Shown here one piece after another: positions 29,881-37,983 of a stretch of 37,983 nt of DNA (within the stretch, counting starts at the first letter, position 1; each line of letters opens with the position of its first letter). The notes under the pieces are model-generated. The model was given only the letters and a program-made list of their open reading frames with translations. It was not told where the DNA came from and did no database searches. The DNA is taken from NCBI RefSeq assembly GCF_004359215.1, contig NW_027152213.1, positions 1,510,791 to 1,548,773 on the forward strand. The letters are read 5' to 3'. Origin of the DNA: Bremia lactucae. Lineage: Eukaryota; Oomycota; Peronosporomycetes; Peronosporales; Peronosporaceae. The position numbers and the translations under genes are program-made.

Positions 29881-29975
29881 GCGGTTGAATTAAAAATGAT
29901 TCTGACCAATCCACATCGTTTTTAGTCAAGTGGCCTTATAGTGACCACACTATTCAATGACAATCAGAGTGATTG

Positions 29976-30047
29976 TCGTTTAAGGAAGGGGTGATGGAAC
30001 GGGGTGTATCGCTACATGAAATTAGCACTTAACAGGTTGATAAGAGC
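29976..30047 (+). mobile_element. polypurine tract and stub of the 3' LTR of element B
   Basis: AAGGAAGGGG ends a few bases before TGGAACGGGGTGTATCG (29995), which matches the first 53 bp of the plus-strand LTR at 36324 (TGTAACGGGGTGTATCG... to GGTTGATAA-like sequence). After 30047 the similarity ends. Purine run plus LTR start fits a polypurine tract and a 3' LTR cut off after its first bases. Confidence 0.65.
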
Positions 30048-30319
30048 CTGGTGTATTTGAAAGTCTCCCGGTAGGAAACCAGATGACACGAGGCTCTCTC
30101 CGGCTTGAAGGGATTGGGTAGTAAACAGGACAAAGACAATAAGTCATGTGTTCAATGGACCTGCACAAAGCCGAGAGCATGTGTCATTATGGCGAGCTGA
30201 CAAGAAGTCAAGCTTCGCAAAATCAACACAAAGCCTAGAGCCTGGTGCGGTTGAAGATGTGTGTTAGCCGAGAGAGCAACGGCAACCACTTTCAAATTGA
30301 AGGTCTGGGTGATTCATAG
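30048..30319. other. unassigned region
   Basis: Between the element-B LTR stub and RT remnant C. No LTR, frame or RNA recognised. GAGCCTGGTG occurs twice (near 30044 and 30237). Confidence 0.35.
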
Positions 30320-31085
30320 GGCCAACAGGCACGATATTCACCTGGCGCATTGCCAAAACTGTTGTGTGACCAGGCAATGCCTTTGTCGGAAGAACACGTG
30401 TACTATATTGATGTTTTTTTTTGCTAGCAAGCCAAAAAAAAAAAACATCAATATAGTACACGTGTTCTTCCGACAAAGGCATTGCCTGGTCACACAACAG
30501 TTGGGACAGGTACGTGAGAGTAAGTCGCTTCGACCGACCTTCTGTATGCGTGAAACCACATGTTAAGGCCCGTGATTCACGCTTAAAATAAGCTGAACCC
30601 GGCCACCATACCGGCGCAAACGCCGATCCGCTAGAAAGTGTCTTGTTGAACTCGATGGAAAAGTTAACTATTAGTTCCGCGTTGGATTTAGAAGATGCCT
30701 ACTTTCAAGTTACGCATGGGATAGTCTAATTAGCTAAAACGGCAGTAAGCACCGCAAAGTTTGTGAGAGTGGCTTGTGATGCCACGAGGGTTAAGATACG
30801 CACCAACGGCATTCAACCGAGTGGTGTATCACGAAATGCGTCATCACCGTGTCCACGCGCCCTATCACTTTAACGACGTTTTCGTGCGTGGTGGGGCCGA
30901 GGACGAGTGAATATTAGGTCGCACAAATGTCATCTGGACGTTGTGTTGAGGACCCGGGATGACTAGTCAACTTGGCAAGTTCGTTGTAGCGGTCCCCAAG
31001 ATACCTGTGCTAGGCTACATCGAGGTACAAGTGCTGATCGAGCACACCCGTGAAAAGGTTAAGCTGTTAGAGAATGGCAAGTCCC
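30320..31085 (+). pseudogene. RT remnant of a third Gypsy-type element (C)
   Basis: Plus-strand RT in broken frames: NRHDIHLAH...CVTRQ (30325-30375, equivalent to RHEIDLVPGTKYCVTRQ in element A), PLSEEHVYYIDVFFASK (30378-30430), then the inverted duplication, then GQVRESKSLRPTFCMRETT (30506-30560), SALDLEDAYFQVTHG (30680-30725), APTAFNRVVYHEMRHHRVHAPY and HFNDVFVR (about 30803-30890). It differs from A and B throughout, e.g. LEDAYFQV instead of LVDGYYQL or LMDGFYQI. No LTR or other domain of this element is seen nearby. Confidence 0.7.
30357..30502. repeat. perfect 66-bp inverted repeat with 14-nt spacer
   Basis: Left arm 30357-30422 and right arm 30437-30502 are exact reverse complements (66 of 66), with the spacer GCTAGCAAGCCAAA. 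The left arm is RT coding sequence in the expected place (CVTRQ to DVFF); the right arm is its reversed copy, and RT resumes right after it (GQVRES). The transcript would form a long perfect hairpin. Confidence 0.95.
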
Positions 31086-31104
31086 ACGCCACATGAGCTT
31101 TGCA

Positions 31105-31990
31105 ATTGATTGTTGTCCGAAAGCGATATTCTCGCTCTCAACATAAAAGGAGGTTCATTTATTCGAGCTTTCGACCTCTTGTCGTCTCCGAGGGCGATTG
31201 TAACCCGAATGCACGAAGGTATGTTGCAGGATGAAGTCCTCTTGTTCAGCTTTAGAGATCGCTTGATCTAGCGTTTCTAATTTAAGAAGGAATAGGTAGG
31301 ACTTGAGACCAAATAACTGTTACGCGGTCATTAGACGAGTCATTTGAGAAACATGCACTAAGAAGACTCTTAAAGGTATTACAACTACTCTAAGGTTATT
31401 GGGGATATTTCCAGAGATTAACGAAATTGTGAGAGTTGACAATTGCACTGTTTCCATAAGGCCAATGGGCCGAAATCACACTTACTAATTTGCTGACGCT
31501 AACGAATGCTATCGCGTCTAATCATTGAGCACATCCAGACAGCTAGTCTAGTATCATTCTACATGGCTTGCGAAATTAGATGGTAAATATTGCTCCTTGC
31601 ATACGACCTGCCTTCTGTTCAATAACGTATTATGACGCATCACCAAGCGTTAAGACAATTTTTATAGCAAAACAATAACTTATAAAATTGTTACTTCGAG
31701 ACCGATTAGTAAGCCGAATTTTAATTCAAACTGGAAATATGTACGAGTGGCTAAAGCGCTCCAAGTGCCTGAGCTACGTTGGATGCGGTAGCACATTAAT
31801 GCTCGCCGTAGCTGTTCACGCAGTCCCGATCAGCTGCCTTTGGTCGCCGCGATCGGTCTGAGGCTCAGGCCCAAGATTTGGCACGTCCGGCCAATTTGGA
31901 CATGCCAAACTTTATTTTGTCGCATCATCTTCGATGCAGCGAACTTAATGACATTATTACTTTCGACGAACTATCTAACAAGGAGTGACC
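31105..31990 (-). pseudogene. element-M-type gag fragments, split by unknown sequence
   Basis: The minus strand has two gag parts matching 7130-8160. The first is 31105-31480: a C-terminal part with the EQEDFILQ-like stretch and the PPRRQE region, before the zinc knuckle. The second is 31855-31990: NLAGRAKSWA and the Asp/Ala-rich helix before it. Between them, about 31480-31850, lies AT-rich sequence with no similarity I can see, probably an insertion. Many stops. Confidence 0.5.
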
Positions 31991-32004
31991 TTCGACTGAC
32001 CTTA

Positions 32005-32560
32005 ATGTATTAATTACAATTTCTTTTCCCTATACCAAGTCTTACGCAGTATGCTAAGAACTCTTAGCAGAAACCGTCCCTCTGCACTCCCTGTACGTGA
32101 TGTATTCGGAGGCACCTTTACCTTCACTAGGCTAGCAAGTACTGACGCAGTAGTTGCGTGGTCTGATCAAGGGCCACGTACATACCATCCAACCTGGACA
32201 TGGTGGATAAATAAGAAAGGAGCTTTCATACCTACGCGTAAGAGGTTTAATTACTTGAGTGCATCGAATGGAATGCGGTCGACCAATGGAAGGGGGTCAC
32301 CTGGTTAGCGCAATGTAATCCGCTCTGCAAAGAGAGTATCAACATGCGGCTATCGCCGAGTTCATAAAACATCAACATGACGCGGCCCGCGAAAATAAAA
32401 TTGCATCACCTGGAAGGCTTTCAACAGGCAGAGCTTTTAAAAGAAGAAGGTGCTAAGCAGATGGAACTGTTGAGACAGCAGCACTTACATGCTAGAAGCT
32501 CGAAGATAGCTATCTCCAAGTTGAGGGCCTACGCACCAAACATCTTGATTTTCTGACACT
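32005..32560 (+). mobile_element. L2-type LTR end plus gag start, plus strand
   Basis: From about 32040 the sequence follows the U5 half of the L2 LTR (GCTAAGAACTCTTAGC, CTGTACGTGATGTATTCGG, TTCACTAGGCTAGCAAGTAC), then a leader, then ATGGTGGATAAATAAGAAAGG (gag start, compare MDTLVEEGGTFK at 33660) and a degraded gag to about 32560 (QMELLRQQHL). It lies head to head with the minus-strand gag fragments on its left. Confidence 0.55.
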
Positions 32561-33089
32561 ATATATCAAAATGAGAAAGTATTTGTAGTGACTCATTGCT
32601 TATCACCCGTTCCCTCGTCTAGCGTTGATTGGCAAGGGTATTTATAAGATTTTGAATAAACGAACGAGAATAACTGTCATATGACTGCCGCAATATTACC
32701 ATGTATGGTAATATTGAGGGATAATATTATTTATAAGGATAATGTAATTTGCTCTCGATTTTTCTTCGTATAGGGATTAATAATTTGTAACGAGCTACCG
32801 GATGAAAAGTCCTTTATTTATTAATGCGAAAGATTAGCTATCTTTTGCCTTGGCAATCGAATACGCTGAATTTGGAGCATATTGTAGGTTTCAACTTGAA
32901 CTTGGACATGTTTTCGAATAAGGTCTGCCTCATATGGCATGCTATCACAGTAGATACAAAATTTACGTATCATAAAATTAGAATGATGTATGGGGCCGTT
33001 TTGTAAATCTTGACTTTAAAAATTTAAGTAACTGTTAAATCCCTGGCAAGGCTTAGGAGGGCGAGCTGTAAATTGTGGCATTATTCTCT
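32561..33089. other. AT-rich region with one LTR-like palindrome
   Basis: No gene seen. AATATTACCATGTATGGTAATATT (about 32692-32715) resembles the palindrome in the L2 LTRs at 1850 and 8550, so part of this may be another L2 LTR, too diverged to place. A 60-codon ORF at 32824-33006 is not recognisable. Confidence 0.4.
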
Positions 33090-33215
33090 ACGGACTCTAC
33101 GTGAAGGTGAGGTGTCTCTGAATACTTCACGTACACGACGTGCGATAAAGGTTTAAAGTAGCTAAGAAGCCTGAGCTACTGAAGTTCAACACCAAAAGCT
33201 TAGTGTACGGGTGCC
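33090..33215 (-). mobile_element. L2 LTR fragment, minus strand
   Basis: CTTCACGTACACGACGTGC and AGTAGCTAAGAAGCCTGAGCTACT match 8273-8332 in the same orientation. It abuts the plus-strand L2 LTR at 33244 through an inverted repeat: GGTGCCCAGCTAC (33208-33220), an A-rich spacer, and GTAGCTGGACAC (33245-33256). Confidence 0.55.
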
Positions 33216-33243
33216 CAGCTACAAAAAAATAGAAGAAAAAATA

Positions 33244-33608
33244 TGTAGCTGGACACTCCGTAATAACGAGGCAACAAGACAATAGTTTTGTTAATTAGTT
33301 GTTCAAACTCAAATTAACCCCGGACACGATTGGGTGGTGCGCAAGCATGCGCTATACATAACTTGATATTAATTTAAATAAGTCAGTAGACAGGAGATTG
33401 TTACGGAGGAACTTAGTATGCTAATAAAATTTTTATTTTCTCTCTACTAAAGCCTTTGTATTAATCCCTAGTAGCTAAGACTTCTTAATTACTTAAGACA
33501 TTCTGTGCACTTCAGTGTACCTAAAGTACCGAGGCACCTCACCTTCACTGCTATCAGCGTAGGTTGGCTAGTACTGTTATCAGTTCTAGCAAAAGGTGCC
33601 CTGTCACA
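33244..33608 (+). mobile_element. 5' LTR of element D (family L2)
   Basis: Starts TGTAGCTGGACACTCCG and ends CCCTGTCACA, followed directly by CCTGGGCGCACTTCG, the counterpart of the CCTGGTAGCAC primer-binding site. It is homologous to the reverse complement of 8188-8653, including CACGATTGGGTGGTGCGCAAG (33325-33346). At 365 bp it is shorter than the element-M LTR. Confidence 0.65.
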
Positions 33609-33659
33609 CCTGGGCGCACTTCGTGGTCCGTTTAACGGCCACGCACATTCCCATCAAAC

Positions 33660-34135
33660 ATGGACACGTTGGTTGAAGAAGGAGGGAACTTTCAAGTCCC
33701 TTGAAAAGGTTTCAACACAATAAGTGAATGTTTCACTCACTCGAGTGACCTCGAATGAAAAGTGGTTGAACGCAATGTTGTACGCAGAACAACATGCGCC
33801 AGTACGGAGTTCATGCAACATGGACTCCACGTGCCTCGTTAAAAGTAGCCTTGCTTTGCCTGCAAGACTTTTACACGTAGAGGCGTTGAGATATCAGGTA
33901 CTCAACAGTTAGAATTGTAAAGATAGCAGCATTTACATGATAAGCTGACGGACCGAAGCGATCGCGTCGACCCGAAAGCTATTGAAATTTTTAAGTTTAA
34001 GGCAGTTGAGGGCGACTTCGTGCTCAAATGGCTCGCCAATTAGACGATGCCATAGAAGCTCGACGCATCAATGACGATGCGACAAAAGTGAAGTTTGACA
34101 TGTTTAACATGGCCGGACGTGCCAAATCTTGGGGC
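33660..34135 (+). pseudogene. gag of element D, internally deleted
   Basis: Starts MDTLVEEGGTFKSLEKVSTQ at 33660 then a stop, with VNVSLTRVTSNEKW following in frame. Later, broken frames give the equivalent of AVEGDFVLKWLAN (34000-34040) and LAGRAKSWG (34110-34135). There the sequence jumps directly to the pol linker KVKQICALVT, so the rest of gag and the whole protease are deleted. Confidence 0.65.
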
Positions 34136-35093
34136 AAAGTCAAACAGATCTGTGCACTTGTCACATATGACAATACGTGACCAATATTCGGTCGGCGATA
34201 GTATTTTTTGCGAACGAACGGGTTCTCAGCAGCTTATCGATGAACGAAATGTCCTTAATGAGAAGACTTGGATTGAACAATATAAGCAAAATCTTTGTAT
34301 AAGAATTTGATCGAATTTAAGAATGTGTTCCCTGAGTCCGTACCGCGCTAGTTGCAAAGGAGAAAGACATTCGACACGAAATCGACCTAATCCCAGATTC
34401 GAAACACTGTGTCATGAAGTGGTGGCTACTGCCTCGGAACAAGTTTTAGCGATCGACAAAGTCTTTGCCGATTTCTTAGCTGCGGGTCATGTGACGTTAT
34501 CAATTTCTCCACATCGCTCTCCGACCCTCACGTTGTGACTCACCACGTGTACCCGCAACATTTAGTGTGAGTTAAGCAATAAAAGGTGGCGAATTGTGCA
34601 TGTGCTCAATAAATTAAACGCCCCACGGTACCGGCTCAACGCCGATATCACGAAAAGAGACGTAATCACTGACGGTATGTCAAAGAGTACCATACTTTCG
34701 TCAAAAAATAAATCTGATGGATATATTCTATCAGATGCTCATGCGTGAACAGGATATTCCGTTCACGGCGGTAAGTACCCTAAGCCGGACGCATTGAGAG
34801 TGGCTAGTTATGCCAAAGAGCCTAAGTACTGACCTGCAACGTTCAATATCTGTGGTATCAATCTTATGAGATCGGTGCGGGATTCACATCACACTGAGTT
34901 ATTTGATAGCTTCTTCGTTATAGCAGAGTCATTCACGGAAAGTCAGACGTTGAAGTACATCGTACGCACGTACAAAAGGTTTGTACACTTATGCGTAAGC
35001 ATAAATTGTATGCAAATCTTAAGAAACGTATGTTCACAGCGAGCGATATACCACCTCTTGGACACCCCCTTATACCGTTCTCTTGGCCAACAC
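34136..35093 (+). pseudogene. reverse transcriptase of element D, heavily decayed
   Basis: KVKQICALVTYD (34137-34172) leads into RT. Recognisable pieces are FPESVPR (34330), DTKST...NTVS (34375-34420), a 40-bp insertion carrying TGACTCAC...GTGAGTTA (34534-34573) in place of the FCVRK region, PFTAVST-like sequence (34760), and VCTLMRKHKLYANLKKRMFT, then DIPPLG (34983-35060). It ends at about 35093 with no RNase H. Many stops in every frame. Confidence 0.7.
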
Positions 35094-35214
35094 TAGCAAA
35101 AGTGACTGATCTGGAGTGGCAAAAATACCGATAGGTATTTCTCTATAAATTTGCATAATTGGTTTCTGATTTATAATTTTAATTTGATTACGTTATTGAT
35201 TTTGTTTAAAATCA
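35094..35214. other. AT-rich junction
   Basis: Between the element-D remnant and ORF X3. By position it matches the leader between the 3' LTR and X1 (1997-2077). It contains a short inverted repeat ATTGATTTT/AAAATCAAT (35186-35207). No LTR is recognisable. Confidence 0.35.
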
Positions 35215-36170
35215 ATTCGTTTGCGCATAATAACGAACCCCGAGCGCGTCGCCCGTGAGACCGCAAAGCTGGCAGCTGCACTAACAATTGCAGCTACTAG
35301 TAATGTAAATGATTCAGTAGACGCTACATGGTCTACTGCGGAGAAGAAGTCACATCCTACTCCAATTGCAGGTGACTGGTATAAGTCACCTACTATCCCC
35401 GTGGTAGGTGATTGGGCCGAGGCGGCATCATAGCCCGAATCGGCGATAACTGTGAAGGCCTCCGAATCCACCGGGGCCTCGTCCGTTAAACTTTCGGGTT
35501 CTCAAGCGGAGTTGTTTCACGCTTCGTCAGACCCTTTTGATCCGGAGTCATCATCTTGTGACGACTATATGGACGACGACCACTCTGGTGGCATCACCAG
35601 GAACGAAATCATCGTAAAGGTCACTTCGGTATGAATGCTACTAGTGGTGCTATGTGCATCACTAGGTACGGAGTGATTCTAAGGATCGCGCTAGAGCCAT
35701 GTTAGCGTTAACATTAATATGAGCAAACGGGAGACGTACCGCAATGTTTTGCGGTTTGCTCCCGAAAAGAAGCCTTGGTTGCCCTCTAAGGGCAACTTTT
35801 CTTGGTGGTCTGGCATGACCAACGATCCGTACCAAATTCCGCTGTTCGACTCATTCAGGGTTCACAAGCCTGGTGAGGACGAAAAGGAACTCTTCTTCGA
35901 CGACCTTTCAAGCATCATTGGTACACTTGTAAGCGGGCAAAGAATGTTACTTTTGTGATGCCTCCCACACCTTTGCCGCGCTGCGGCTTCAAGCGGTAAA
36001 CGTGATTTCTCCATAGACAGCTGAAACATGCCGCAGGTTTCTCAGCGAAAATCACTCGACGCGGATGCTGCAAGCTAAAGCTGAAAAGTGCCATGAACTT
36101 GAGGCAGTTGGTTAGTGACGTGTGTTCACCTTCATCACGGAAATGCTTATTCTGTTGGTTGTGCAAGACG
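35215..36170 (+). pseudogene. ORF X3: third copy of the unknown ORF family
   Basis: Homologous to X1 along most of its length. The start codon is ATA (35227) where X1 has ATG. One frame carries PERVARETAKLAAALTIAA to WAEAAS (stop at 35433), SESTGASSVKLSGSQAELFH and SCDDYMDDDHSGGITRNEII (stop at 35634), and then, after a few more stops, KKPWLPSKGNFSWWSGMT, NDPYQIPLFDSFRVHKPGED and LSSIIGTLVSGQRMLLL (stop at 35958). The C-terminal RYKLHRLSRE part is not visible; 35959-36170 has only weak coding traces. The neighbouring pol fragment (element D) is on the same strand, unlike X1 and X2, and ends before it, so X3 probably belonged to another, minus-strand element now lost. Confidence 0.6.
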
Positions 36171-36323
36171 GAAACACCCAGAAAGCAGGCGCCGATGACG
36201 AGGACGAATGGTGGTCAGTGCATGATTACTACCCCGTTCACGCGTGGTAGCGTGTAGTCGTTTACCACGTCGGTAAATTAGGAAAGAAAGGTAAAAGAAA
36301 GGTAAGCCCGGCCGATGACCCGC
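36171..36323. other. unassigned spacer before element E
   Basis: Short GC-richer stretch with TACCACG/CGTGGTA inverted repeats (36244-36272). CCCGC (36319-36323) directly before the LTR would be the target-site duplication if the element were complete, but its other end is outside the window. Confidence 0.35.
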
Positions 36324-36756
36324 TGTAACGGGGTGTATCGTTATATGAAATTAACACTTAAAGGTTGTTAATTAATATATTATCTAAAAGATAGATAATG
36401 TATGGAGAAAATTACTTTATATAGTAATGTTCAGAAATCTTATCCATAAATAGATATAGGTATTTATCCCGCAGACTAATCAGCTGTAAACGTAAACAAC
36501 GAGATAGAGACAGAAAAGATTTCAATTGCATGTTAAGTACTAGTTCATAATTAAGTTAGCATTAACAGATAGAAAGAAGGGAAACTAACTATATTAATAC
36601 AGTTTTCATTTAACCCTCTTTAAGGCAGTTGTCTTAAAGAGAAGTCTTCTTCTGCACGTACTAGTGTACGTAAAATAACGTAAGGCACCACTCGCAACTG
36701 AAGCAGTGCGAAGTGGACTTGTACTGAAACAGTACAAGTCGTAGTGCCCCGTTACA
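36324..36756 (+). mobile_element. 5' LTR of element E (family L1)
   Basis: The 433-bp segment from TGTAACGGGG to CCCCGTTACA is the plus-strand counterpart of 41-498 and 22568-23008. Towards its 3' end are three consecutive stem-loops: 36656-36671; 36688-36716; and a perfect 11-bp stem with an AAA loop at 36716-36740. CCTGGTAGCACTTTGTAGTCC follows, the primer-binding site and leader, identical to the leader at the window's left edge for about 30 bases. Confidence 0.85.
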
Positions 36757-36807
36757 CCTGGTAGCACTTTGTAGTCCGTCCAAGGACCACAGTTCCAATA
36801 ACCTAAC
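36757..36807 (+). other. primer-binding site and leader of element E
   Basis: CCTGGTAGCAC starts directly at the LTR end, with the TGG two bases in. About 50 bases of leader then reach the gag ATG at 36808. This is the cleanest copy of the site shared by the L1 family and element A. Confidence 0.6.
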
Positions 36808-37928
36808 ATGGACATGTTAGATGATAGTAGGAATACGCATTACGTTTTGCGTGAAAGCTACTCCTTTCTAAGCGACATTGAAAAGAGTGCGGTCAAACGA
36901 ATGAGTTCGACCGTAGGGAACGATGCCATCTTGGCCATGCTGTCCGGTTTGGACAGAGATGCCGTCCATTCAGCCATCGCCAAGTTCATACAACATGAGC
37001 TTGACGAGATGAAGGAGAAGGTAGCCTTGCTGGATCAGCAAGGCTCTCAACAGGTACAACTGTTGAGGTTACAACAGGTACAGAACTCTGTACCTGGGAT
37101 GACGTATACGCGTCATCCCGAAACTCTAAAGATTGACATCTCTAAGTATACAGGAGTCTAAGAAGACTCCCTCTTAAGATGGCTTGTCGAGTTGAACGAT
37201 GCCATAAGAGCACGTAACATCATCGATGAGCAAACGCAAGTCGCATTCGCTCAATCAAATTTGGCAAATCGTGCCAAAACTTGGGCATGCCTTAAGTTGC
37301 GCGACCCATACGTCTTTGGGTCGCTAGAGGTTTTTAAAACCCGACTCAAACAGACGTTTGAACCGCCGAGGGCTGAGTTCAGAGCTCGTTCCCAGCTTCT
37401 AAAACTCAAGCAATGCAAGCGTGATGTTCACGCATATGCTCAGCACATACGAGTTTTAGCGAGTTGTATTACAAATAACCCAGTCCATGAACACACGTTA
37501 TTTACGGTGTTCAAGCAAGGTCTTACGGATGGTCCCGTAAAGACCCACCTGATCCGCTTGGAACTGGATACGCTTGAAGAAGCAATATCCGTTGCGGAAC
37601 AGGAGGACTTTAGCTTGAGACAGGCTCAAGCTAGTTCGTCATCATATCGTCCTCCAAGACGACACGAGCTAGGAGGTCCAGAACCCATGGACCTCTCTTA
37701 CGTCGAAAGCGAGAGATCTCGCTTTTCGAGCAATAAGCGATTGCAGAAATGCCATCGCTGCCAATATTAGGACAGTACGCTGATGAGTGTAGTGCCCCAC
37801 GCCCAGTACCGAGAGGTACTGAACGTAATTTTGGACCGTATGCCAAAAAGGGCAACGATCGCGGATCCGACGCTGTTGCGATATCGCAACAGCGAGGCGG
37901 ACCGCCAAAAAATAGACGGGGTCAGTAG
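36808..37928 (+). pseudogene. gag of element E, one in-frame stop and one frameshift
   Basis: Frame from MDMLDDSRNTHYVLRESYSF at 36808. The first part (118 codons) includes a coiled-coil-like stretch DEMKEKVALLDQQGSQQVQL and ends DISKYTGV at a TAA (37159-37161). The same frame continues as EDSLLRWLVELNDAI, SNLANRAKTWACLKLRDPYV, TRLKQTFEPPRAEFRARSQ, HAYAQHIRVLASCI, VFKQGLTDGP and AEQEDFSLRQAQ, the capsid region known from Gypsy-type gags, then GPEPMDLSYVESERSR and CHRCQY (TAG, 37770). The zinc knuckle is completed only in another frame (GQYADECSAPRP, its His replaced by Gln). That frame runs to RRGQ and the TAG at 37926-37928. It is the longest gag in the window, about 370 codons. Confidence 0.85.
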
Positions 37929-37950
37929 GGGCGCAACGCCCTACTGATCC
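37907..37950 (+). promoter_or_regulatory. candidate gag/pol frameshift signal of element E
   Basis: A AAA AAT (37907-37913), in frame with the zinc-knuckle reading (CCA AAA AAT), is followed after 5 nt by the same hairpin as element B (37919-37950), with the gag TAG (37926-37928) in the 5' arm. In this copy, however, the first codon after a -1 slip would be TAG, so it could not work as it stands. Confidence 0.55.
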
Positions 37951-37983
37951 AGTAACCTCAAGAGAATTTGCAAATCTCTTGAC
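37929..37983 (+). pseudogene. start of pol (protease leader) of element E, cut by the window end
   Basis: In the -1 frame relative to gag: GAQRPTDPVTSREFANLL, equivalent to GAQRPTDPATSRNFAYLL in element B. The protease motif would lie about 50 codons beyond the window. Confidence 0.6.

Noticed and set aside
30357..30502. MITE or DNA-transposon terminal repeats
   Set aside because: No target-site duplication, and the left arm is RT coding sequence at its proper place; an inverted duplication explains it better.
1..37983. CRISPR arrays, tRNA or rRNA genes, phage or bacterial operons
   Set aside because: None seen: no regularly spaced short repeats, no tRNA-like cloverleaf or rRNA sequence noticed by eye; the genes present are spliced or retroelement-type.

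Overview
The window looks like repeat-rich intergenic DNA of a eukaryote, most probably an oomycete (Phytophthora or downy-mildew type). This rests on remembered resemblance of the Ty3/Gypsy-type Gag-Pol fragments to oomycete elements, on GT-AG splicing, and on the absence of any bacterial-style operon; no database was searched. Nearly everything is decayed LTR retrotransposon. The one host gene I can support is a spliced low-molecular-weight protein tyrosine phosphatase (9632-10175, minus strand).

Layout. 1-498: leader and 5' LTR of a minus-strand element leaving the window to the left. 655-1560: decayed Ty1/Copia pol, minus strand. 1735-8653: element M, minus strand (5' LTR at 8188-8653, gag, RT, RNase H, integrase, then a plus-strand ORF here called X1, then a truncated 3' LTR). 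8654-9631: unassigned. 9632-10175: phosphatase gene. 10199-22335: element A, plus strand, starting with a LTR 23 bp upstream of the phosphatase start codon. Bases 9698-15763 and 15765-about 21477 are nearly identical over most of their length, are offset by 6067 and are separated by one N (15764), so this looks like two unmerged overlapping contigs. Element A carries an internal inversion of about 1.5 kb covering RNase H and integrase. 22371-23527: unidentified coding remnant split by a solo LTR with a 5-bp target duplication. 23528-30047: element B, plus strand, 5'-truncated, with the antisense ORF X2 before its 3' LTR stub. 30320-31085: RT remnant C containing a perfect 66-bp inverted duplication. 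31105-33215: fragments of element-M-type gag and LTR in both orientations. 33244-35093: element D, plus strand, internally deleted. 35215-36170: ORF X3. 36324-end: element E, plus strand, LTR and gag running off the right edge.

Two observations stand out. First, elements A, B and E share the same gag/pol junction: a slippery-type heptamer, a 5-7 nt spacer, and a bulged hairpin that contains the gag stop codon, with compensatory base changes and the protease lying in the -1 frame. In B the heptamer is canonical and the -1 frame is open into the protease. Second, a homologous ORF family (X1, X2, X3) occurs in M and B antisense to pol and just inside the 3' LTR; I do not recognise it. No autonomous element appears intact; every pol examined has stops, frameshifts, deletions or inversions.
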